The notes beneath the pieces are model-generated. The model saw only the letters and a program-made list of their open reading frames with translations, ran no database searches and was not told the origin of the DNA. DNA of 64,000 nucleotides, from NCBI GenBank assembly GCA_023461435.1, contig JAEYLC010000023.1, forward strand, positions 95,667 through 159,666. Reading direction: 5' to 3'. The position numbers and the translations under genes were made by a program. The DNA is from Bacillota bacterium. Lineage in GTDB: Bacteria; Bacillota; Clostridia; Christensenellales; SZUA-584. Positions 59,024-64,000 of the stretch are shown here, piece by piece; the first letter of the stretch is position 1, and every line of letters starts with the position of its first letter.

Positions 59024-59131
59024 ATGAAAGATTATGTGAAGATGCCGGAAAACAATACCGGTACATTGAAGAACGTTGAAGAAACCGAAGAGTATGCAAA
59101 AGCGGTACCGGAACGGCAAAAAAAGATATAG
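59024..59131 (+). CDS. Small acidic protein upstream of spoVAC (35 aa)
   Basis: ATG at 59024 with GGGAAAGG about 6 nt upstream; the product MKDYVKMPENNTGTLKNVEE... is hydrophilic and charged. It ends 9 bp before spoVAC. The same frame is open further upstream, but the ribosome site marks the internal ATG. No family recognised. Confidence 0.5.
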   Translation: MKDYVKMPENNTGTLKNVEETEEYAKAVPERQKKI

Positions 59132-59140
59132 GATGTCAAA

Positions 59141-59599
59141 ATGGATATAAAAAAGAATTTGGATCAAACGAACTATCAGCAATATGTTAAAAACAATATG
59201 CCGAAAAGCAACCTGTTTAAGGAATGCGTGATGGCGTTTATCGTCGGCGGACTGATTTGCGTGCTGGGCGAGGGCATCAACGATTTTGCGAAGAATACTC
59301 TCGGACTTGATGAGGAAGGCGTCAATGCGTTTCGGTCTATGCTGCTGATTTTCCTCGGCGCATTATTCACGGGCATCGGCATCTACGACGTGCTCGGGCG
59401 ATACGCCGGAGCCGGTTCCATTGTGCCGATAACAGGTTTTGCGAATTCCATCGTCTCGCCTGCGCTCGAATATAAGTGGGAGGGCTACATACTCGGCGTC
59501 GGCGCCAAGCTTTTCACGATAGCGGGGCCGGTGCTTGTATATGGCATCAGCACTTCGGTGCTCGTCGGCGTCATCTATTTTATATTCGGAGGCAAATGA
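59141..59599 (+). CDS. spoVAC: Stage V sporulation protein AC
   Basis: A 152-residue membrane protein with four hydrophobic segments and the SpoVAC blocks ECVMAFIVGGLICVLGEG and YAGAGSIVPITGFANSIVSPALE. By established knowledge it forms part of the dipicolinic acid channel of the spore inner membrane. First of spoVAC-AD-AE. Confidence 0.95.
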   Translation: MDIKKNLDQTNYQQYVKNNMPKSNLFKECVMAFIVGGLICVLGEGINDFAKNTLGLDEEGVNAFRSMLLIFLGALFTGIGIYDVLGRYAGAGSIVPITGFANSIVSPALEYKWEGYILGVGAKLFTIAGPVLVYGISTSVLVGVIYFIFGGK

Positions 59600-59600
59600 T

Positions 59601-60620
59601 ATGGGACTCAGATTAGGGCCCAGAACGGTTCAGTTCAGCTCTCCCCCGAATATTCTCTCGTCCGTGTCCGTCGCGGGAAAAGCGGAAAAGAAAGGCGCAT
59701 ACGGGTTGTCTTTCGACATCACGTTTGACGACGACCTTTGGGGAGAAAAGACCTACGAGCTGGCTGAGAGAAAAATGCTGCAAAAGGCGGTCGAGACGGT
59801 GATTGAAAAGGCTTCGCTCAAACCGAACGATATTGAATATCTGTTCGGAGGCGATCTGTTAAACCAAATCATCTCTTCAGGGTTTGCGGCGCGGGAGCTT
59901 GGGATTCCATTCATCGGTCTTTACGGCGCCTGCTCCACAATGTCCGAATCGCTGATGATCGGCGCGATGGCGGTGGACGGCGGATTCGCGCAGTACGCCG
60001 TATGCGCCACGAGCAGCCACTTTGCGACGGCGGAAAGGCAGTTCCGTTACCCGCTTGAGCTGGGCACGCCAAAAACGCCCACATCTCAAAATACGGTGTC
60101 GGCGGCGGGCGCGACTTTATTAACTTCACTGCGCGGGAATTATCCCGCCGTCACGCATGCGACGGCAGGCCGCGTGGTGGACATGGGCATCAACGATGTG
60201 AACAACATGGGCGCGGCAATGGCGCCTGCCGCCGCCGAGACGATCATCAACCACTTGGATGAAACGCAGCGAACGGACGATTACTACGACGCGATCGTGA
60301 CGGGTGATCTCGGGATTTTCGGCAGCGAAATTCTGATGAAGCTCACACTGGAGGCCGGGCATGATATTACGGCGATTCACAAGGACTGCGGCGCGATGAT
60401 CTATCAAGGCGACCCGCTCGCGCACTGCGGCGGCAGCGGGTGCGGATGTGCCGCGTCAATGCTCAACGGTTATTTTTTGAATGAAATGCGGGGCGGACGC
60501 CTAAACAAAATACTTTTTGTGGCGACAGGCGCGCTGCACAGCCCGACCAGCACGCTGCAGGGTGAAACGATTCCTTCCATCGCGCACGCTGTATCAATCG
60601 AAATGGGGTACGGACAATGA
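59601..60620 (+). CDS. spoVAD: Stage V sporulation protein AD
   Basis: A 339-residue thiolase-like protein that binds dipicolinic acid. Motifs: LFGGDLLNQIISSGFAAREL, YGACSTMSESL with the thiolase-position Cys, and HCGGSGCGCAASM. GGAGG lies 8 nt before the ATG, which is 1 bp after the spoVAC stop; the frame reading further upstream into spoVAC is rejected. Confidence 0.95.
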   Translation: MGLRLGPRTVQFSSPPNILSSVSVAGKAEKKGAYGLSFDITFDDDLWGEKTYELAERKMLQKAVETVIEKASLKPNDIEYLFGGDLLNQIISSGFAARELGIPFIGLYGACSTMSESLMIGAMAVDGGFAQYAVCATSSHFATAERQFRYPLELGTPKTPTSQNTVSAAGATLLTSLRGNYPAVTHATAGRVVDMGINDVNNMGAAMAPAAAETIINHLDETQRTDDYYDAIVTGDLGIFGSEILMKLTLEAGHDITAIHKDCGAMIYQGDPLAHCGGSGCGCAASMLNGYFLNEMRGGRLNKILFVATGALHSPTSTLQGETIPSIAHAVSIEMGYGQ

Positions 60621-60973
60621 ACTATCTGACGGCTTTTCTGGTCGGCGGGCTGATATGCGTGGTGGGCCAGATACTGCTCTCCAAAACCAATCTGACACCC
60701 GGCCGCATACTCGTCATATTCGTCACGGCGGGCGTTATTCTCACGGCTGTGGGATTGTATGAACCGCTCGTCAAATTCGGCGGAGCGGGCGCGCAGGTAC
60801 CTCTCACGGGCTTTGGCTATGCGCTGGCCAAAGGCGCGTTCAAGGGCGTGGATGAATCAGGACTGCTTGGCGCGCTGTCGGGCGGCGTGGTCGCCACGGC
60901 GGCAGGTATCGCATCCGCCGTGCTGTTTGGCTATCTTGTGGCGTTGATATTCAAGCCCAAGACAAAAAAGTAA
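60617..60973 (+). CDS. spoVAE: Stage V sporulation protein AE
   Basis: A 118-residue membrane protein with GGLICVVGQILL at the start and FGGAGAQVPLTGFGYALAKGA, the SpoVAE core. It overlaps spoVAD by 4 bp (ATGA). Part of the DPA channel with SpoVAC and SpoVAD. Confidence 0.94.
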   Translation: MNYLTAFLVGGLICVVGQILLSKTNLTPGRILVIFVTAGVILTAVGLYEPLVKFGGAGAQVPLTGFGYALAKGAFKGVDESGLLGALSGGVVATAAGIASAVLFGYLVALIFKPKTKK

Positions 60974-60992
60974 AGCGCCTCAATCGGCGCTT
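60973..60992. terminator. Hairpin terminator between spoVAE and degV
   Basis: AAGCGCC-TCAATC-GGCGCTT, 7-bp stem, shared by the convergent genes; on the minus strand it is followed by TACTTTTTT. It overlaps the degV stop codon. Confidence 0.65.
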
Positions 60993-61912
60993 GTCATATG
61001 TTTGACTTTTTCGATGATCTCTTTTAAAGGGCTTTCATCGAGCACACCGTTGCGCGCCGCGCCCTGAAAGCAGAGCACGAGCGAACCGGGGCCCGCATGC
61101 AGCCCGAGCACGGGCGTTAAAAAATCCAGCCGGACTTCCTTGAGCTTCGGGAATATCTCCAGCACTTTATTTTTAAGCATCAGCGCGAGCGAGACGTTGC
61201 CGCCGTGCGCGATAAATGCGCTTTGCGTCTGCGCCGTCGCGAGCTTTTTCATTTTCTGCGCCATCAGCGAGATTGCCTGACGGGTGCCGCGTGCGTTCAG
61301 CATGAACGTGAGCTTGCCTTCTTCATTGACGAAAAGAACGGGCTTTAAATGCAGCAGCCCCCCGACCAGCGCTTTCATATGGCTGATGCGTCCGCCGCGG
61401 AAAAGGAACTTGATATCGCCGACGGTAAATATAAGGTTGTAGGAATCGCGTATGCTCTCTGCGTATTCAGCCGCCGCCTCAAGCGACGCGTCTTCCTGAG
61501 TTTCCATGATGCTGTACATCATCTGTGTGACGGCAAAGCAGCCTGTTTTGGTATCCACCACTTTGACCTTCGCGCTGTATTTTTCATTCAGCTCGGCAGC
61601 CGCAATGCATCCGCTGTCATAAGAGCCGCTCACAAGGCTCGAAAGCGACAGATGAAGAATATCTCTCCCCTCGGCCAAAACAGGCTCCCATACTTTTCTG
61701 AAACCTTCAGGGTTGGCCTTGGACGACTGTGCGAAATGCCCTTCACCCAATTTATCATAAAGCTTCTGCCGCTCTTCGTCGTTTTCAAATTTATCTTCGT
61801 AATCAACGCCGTCGAGCGTATAAGACAGATAGACCATAAGGATGTTATGCTGCTGTTTTTCTTCCGGAGTGAGACAGGCCGACGAATCGACGCTGATGAC
61901 AAAGTTTTTCAA
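60980..61912 (-). CDS. DegV family fatty-acid-binding protein
   Basis: A 310-residue protein with DegV features: VISVDSSACL at the N-terminus, SLSSLVSGSYDSGCIAAAEL and GDIKFLFRGGRISHMKALVG. DegV proteins bind fatty acids, and some (FakB) deliver them to a fatty acid kinase. The start codon is a TTG with GAGGGG upstream. It diverges from the HTH regulator. Confidence 0.88.
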   Translation of the reverse strand: MKNFVISVDSSACLTPEEKQQHNILMVYLSYTLDGVDYEDKFENDEERQKLYDKLGEGHFAQSSKANPEGFRKVWEPVLAEGRDILHLSLSSLVSGSYDSGCIAAAELNEKYSAKVKVVDTKTGCFAVTQMMYSIMETQEDASLEAAAEYAESIRDSYNLIFTVGDIKFLFRGGRISHMKALVGGLLHLKPVLFVNEEGKLTFMLNARGTRQAISLMAQKMKKLATAQTQSAFIAHGGNVSLALMLKNKVLEIFPKLKEVRLDFLTPVLGLHAGPGSLVLCFQGAARNGVLDESPLKEIIEKVKHMTSAD

Positions 61913-62256
61913 TTGTCTTAATTCCCCTCTTTTTATTCGTGCTGATGCGCATTTTCCATACTATAGGGAAAAAGCGCAGAGTGCAAGGCGAAATACGATA
62001 CTTCAACGAAAATTTAAATGTTTATTCATATTATCAACGAAAAAGAGAGATTCAAACGTACACAAAAAGAAAAGAATAGAATTAAATGGAATAATCAATT
62101 GAGTCATTTGATTTCTAATTTTTTATCGATTTTCGGCCGCACATAATCCACCGGATATTATCCAGTTACCAAAATACAGGCCAATTTTATATAGCAATCG
62201 AATTCTAAAATTGATTTGTAATCAATTTAATTCCATATAAATTAATAATCGCTCAA
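61913..62256. other. AT-rich intergenic region between degV and the HTH regulator
   Basis: About 340 bp, strongly AT-rich. Apart from the degV promoter I see only A/T-rich short repeats (AATTTAA, AATTAAT types) and no gene, riboswitch or RNA. Confidence 0.5.
61958..61986 (-). promoter_or_regulatory. Promoter of degV
   Basis: TTGCAC (61981-61986), 17-nt spacer, TAGTAT (61958-61963) on the minus strand, about 46 bp before the TTG start. Confidence 0.65.
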
Positions 62257-62285
62257 TTGTGGGCCAGGGAATAATTTGATAATAT
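62257..62285 (+). promoter_or_regulatory. Promoter of the HTH regulator gene
   Basis: TTGTGG (62257-62262), 17-nt spacer, TAATAT (62280-62285), supporting a start downstream of 62290. Confidence 0.5.
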
Positions 62286-62328
62286 GGTGCCAACGAAAAC
62301 GTCAAAGAAAATGAGACGGGTGATAAAA

Positions 62329-63390
62329 ATGCCGACAAATCAAATTATTCGAGAAAAGAGAAAAGAGATTGGATTCACGCAGGAGCAGGTTGCCGAATAT
62401 CTTGGCGTTTCCGCGCCCGCAGTGAACAGATGGGAAAGCGGGGCGACTTACCCGGATATATCGCTATTGCCCGCGCTCGCAAGACTGCTGAAAACAGATT
62501 TGAATACATTGCTTTGCTTTAACGATGGCCTTTCCGAACAGGAGGTCAGCCATTTCTGTAAGGAGATCGTTGATGCCATTCAAAGCAGCGGTTTTAAGAG
62601 CGGCTATAGTATAGCTGTGAAAAAAATACAGGAATATCCAAGCTGTGCCGCGCTCATTTATTATTCGGCATTGGTGCTGGACGGGGCGATGATGATGTCG
62701 GAAATGAGCATCGAAGAAAAAGAAAAATACAGCATCAGCATCATGTCTTTTTATGAAAGAACCGCCAAATGCGACGATGAGAAGATTAGGAATAACGCGG
62801 CCTTTATGCTGGCTTCAAAATATATGAAGCATGAGCAATATGCCAAAGCGCAGGAGATGCTTGATTCTATGCCGGAAAGAAGCGCGCTTGATAAAAAGCG
62901 GCTTCAGGCCAATCTTTGGATCGGTCAGGGAAAGCTTGCCGAAGCTGCGCAGCTGCTTGAACGTGAATTGCTGCTGCCTGAGATCAATGAAATCCAGACC
63001 ACGGTAATCTGTCTTGCCGATATTGCGCTAAAGGAGGGCTATGAAGAGCATGCCATGCGTTTGTCAGAGGTCTCACGCGAGGCGGCTAAGCTTTTTGATC
63101 TGTGGGGCTATTACTCTTTCATTGCGCCGCTTCAGGTTGCGGTTGCTCAGAAGAATGTTTCCGAAAGCATTTCGCTATTAAATTCCATACTGGGCGCTGC
63201 GCTTTCGCCTTGGAACGCCAATCATTCCTCCTTGTACCGCCATATCGCAGACAAAATGCATCATGAAAACATCGGTTTAAAAATGCTTCCGGGGCTGCTT
63301 TCGGAAATCGAGAACGACCCGAAATACGCGTTTTTGCGCTCCAACGCAGAATTTCAGCAGATGATAGCGCAATATCATGCCATGTGCTGA
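62329..63390 (+). CDS. XRE-type HTH regulator with helical-repeat domain
   Basis: A 353-residue protein: an N-terminal XRE helix-turn-helix (IREKRKEIGFTQEQVAEYLGVSA, residues ~5-60), then a long helical region with TPR-like pairs (SKYMKHEQYAKAQEMLDSM, LWIGQGKLAEAAQLLEREL). Such HTH-TPR proteins often sense peptides. I start at 62329 with GGGTGAT upstream; two in-frame ATGs lie earlier, the first overlapping the predicted -10. It stands alone before the tRNA cluster; targets unknown. Confidence 0.85.
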   Translation: MPTNQIIREKRKEIGFTQEQVAEYLGVSAPAVNRWESGATYPDISLLPALARLLKTDLNTLLCFNDGLSEQEVSHFCKEIVDAIQSSGFKSGYSIAVKKIQEYPSCAALIYYSALVLDGAMMMSEMSIEEKEKYSISIMSFYERTAKCDDEKIRNNAAFMLASKYMKHEQYAKAQEMLDSMPERSALDKKRLQANLWIGQGKLAEAAQLLERELLLPEINEIQTTVICLADIALKEGYEEHAMRLSEVSREAAKLFDLWGYYSFIAPLQVAVAQKNVSESISLLNSILGAALSPWNANHSSLYRHIADKMHHENIGLKMLPGLLSEIENDPKYAFLRSNAEFQQMIAQYHAMC

Positions 63391-63451
63391 TACAAAGCTC
63401 TAAAATAATTTGAAGCGTTATGAGGGGCTCAACTGAGCGAATATGATGATA

Positions 63452-63488
63452 CAAAAAAGCTCCATGATTATTTCTAACATGGAGCTTT
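63452..63488 (-). terminator. Terminator of the tRNA operon
   Basis: In minus-strand sense AGCTCCATG / CATGGAGCT, a perfect 9-bp stem, followed by TTTTTTG; it lies directly after the Leu tRNA. On the plus strand it also ends in TTTCT and can stop the HTH gene. Confidence 0.88.
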
Positions 63489-63489
63489 C

Positions 63490-63577
63490 TGGTGCCGAAG
63501 ACCGGACTTGAACCGGTACGGTGTTGCCACCGCGGGATTTTAAGTCCCGTGCGTCTGCCGATTCCGCCACTTCGGCA
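63490..63577 (-). tRNA. tRNA-Leu (anticodon UAA)
   Basis: Minus-strand sequence from 63577 starts TGCCGAAG and ends TCTTCGGCACCA with CCA encoded. The anticodon loop CTTAAAA gives UAA; a long variable arm (GGTGGCAACACC) fits leucine. Confidence 0.95.
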
Positions 63578-63615
63578 AAAAGTTCGGACTTCTCTTTCAA
63601 GAAGTCCGTTTGTTT

Positions 63616-63690
63616 TGGAGGCGCCACCCAGATTTGAACTGGGGCATAAAGGTTTTGCAGACCTTGGCCTTACCACTTGGCTATGGCGCC
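63616..63690 (-). tRNA. tRNA-Cys (anticodon GCA)
   Basis: Acceptor GGCGCCA pairs with TGGCGCC, discriminator U, encoded CCA. The anticodon loop CTGCAAA gives GCA; U73 is typical of tRNA-Cys. Confidence 0.95.
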
Positions 63691-63781
63691 ATTCATAAAA
63701 AATGCGGTGCATATCACTATATGCCGGTCTGTTAAGTTTTATATCCCTTCGCGTTTTACAGCGAAGGGATATGCTTAACGT

Positions 63782-63856
63782 TGGAGCGGAAGACGGGATT
63801 CGAACCCGCGACTTCGACCTTGGCAAGGTCGCACTCTACCACTGAGTCACTCCCGC
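63782..63856 (-). tRNA. tRNA-Gly (anticodon GCC)
   Basis: Acceptor GCGGGAG with CTTCCGC, U73 and encoded CCA; anticodon loop TTGCCAA gives GCC. Confidence 0.96.
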
Positions 63857-63873
63857 AAATTCGAGGGCTTTGA

Positions 63874-63950
63874 TGGCGACCCGGAAGGGACTCGAACCCT
63901 CGACCTCTAGCGTGACAGGCTAGCGTTCTAACCATCTGAACTACCGGGCC
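63874..63950 (-). tRNA. tRNA-Asp (anticodon GUC)
   Basis: 77 nt beginning GGCCCGGTAGTTCAG, with CCA encoded; anticodon loop CTGTCAC gives GUC. Confidence 0.96.
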
Positions 63951-63953
63951 ATA

Positions 63954-64000
63954 TGGTGGGAACAGTTGGGCTCGAACCAACGACCCTCTGCTTGTAAGGC
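63954..64000 (-). tRNA. tRNA-Val (anticodon UAC), 3' part cut by window edge
   Basis: The 3' half of a tRNA: CTTACAA anticodon loop region giving UAC, T arm GTTGGTTCGAGCCCAAC and TGTTCCCACCA acceptor end. The 5' half lies beyond position 64000. Confidence 0.88.

Overview
The window reads as chromosome of an anaerobic, endospore-forming Gram-positive bacterium of the Clostridia. The evidence is the spoIIAA-spoIIAB-sigF and spoVAC-AD-AE blocks, cotJABC, bofC and yunB homologues, two class A penicillin-binding proteins, an FMN riboswitch on a ribU-type gene, an oxygen-sensitive Fe-S L-serine dehydratase, and a large selenium-dependent molybdenum hydroxylase locus. No species can be named from the sequence.

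Region 1 (1-32.4 kb) is one integrated purine-catabolism, molybdenum and selenium locus. It starts with molybdate uptake and cofactor genes (modC partial, modB, modA, moaC, a MoeA-like gene). Next is a transcript with a purine riboswitch in its leader: xdhA (Mo), xdhB (FAD), xdhC-type 2Fe-2S subunit and guanine deaminase. A YheO-type PAS/HTH regulator, both serine dehydratase subunits and a mocA-type cytidylyltransferase follow. A tight nine-gene minus-strand operon (26.7 to 12.3 kb) then encodes YgeY hydrolase, YgeW carbamoyltransferase, carbamate kinase, SsnA, YgfK, a fused selenium-dependent xanthine dehydrogenase, hydantoinase, a PLP enzyme of unassigned chemistry and diaminopropionate ammonia-lyase. 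Divergent yqeC-yqeB-xdhC(CoxI) and a selD-yedF-DUF3343-cysteine desulfurase operon supply the Se-Mo cofactor. Read together, the genes oxidise or reduce purines at Mo/Se enzymes, open the ring hydrolytically, release carbamoyl phosphate for ATP through carbamate kinase, and yield pyruvate and ammonia through the ammonia-lyases. This gene set matches the known anaerobic purine / uric-acid clusters of gut bacteria.

Region 2 (32.8-42 kb) is spore-coat and accessory sequence: a manganese-catalase-like coat protein, a tiny Asn/Gln-rich protein gene missed by ordinary ORF calling, an amidohydrolase, a GerQ-like protein, a visibly AT-rich island (about 35.5-38.0 kb) carrying a frameshifted LXG toxin-type gene and an RCC1-like lipoprotein between 22-bp direct repeats, cotJABC, ribonuclease Z, an undecaprenyl diphosphate synthase family gene and a DUF2935 gene.

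Region 3 (42-64 kb) is mainly housekeeping and sporulation: DUF421 and DUF4870 membrane proteins, ddl and a murF-like ligase, tsaE-tsaB-rimI, ribU with its FMN riboswitch, bofC-like, yebC, yunB, two convergent class A PBPs, the spoIIA operon behind a sigma-H-type promoter, two small ORFs and spoVAC-AD-AE, degV, an HTH/TPR-like regulator, and a minus-strand tRNA cluster (Val, Asp, Gly, Cys, Leu) with its terminator.

The most interesting items are the purine riboswitch with a lengthened J3/1 upstream of xdhA, the AT-rich island that appears to have entered a Rho-independent terminator, the frameshifted LXG gene, the 49-residue Asn/Gln-rich ORF, and the attenuator-like leader of the purine operon.
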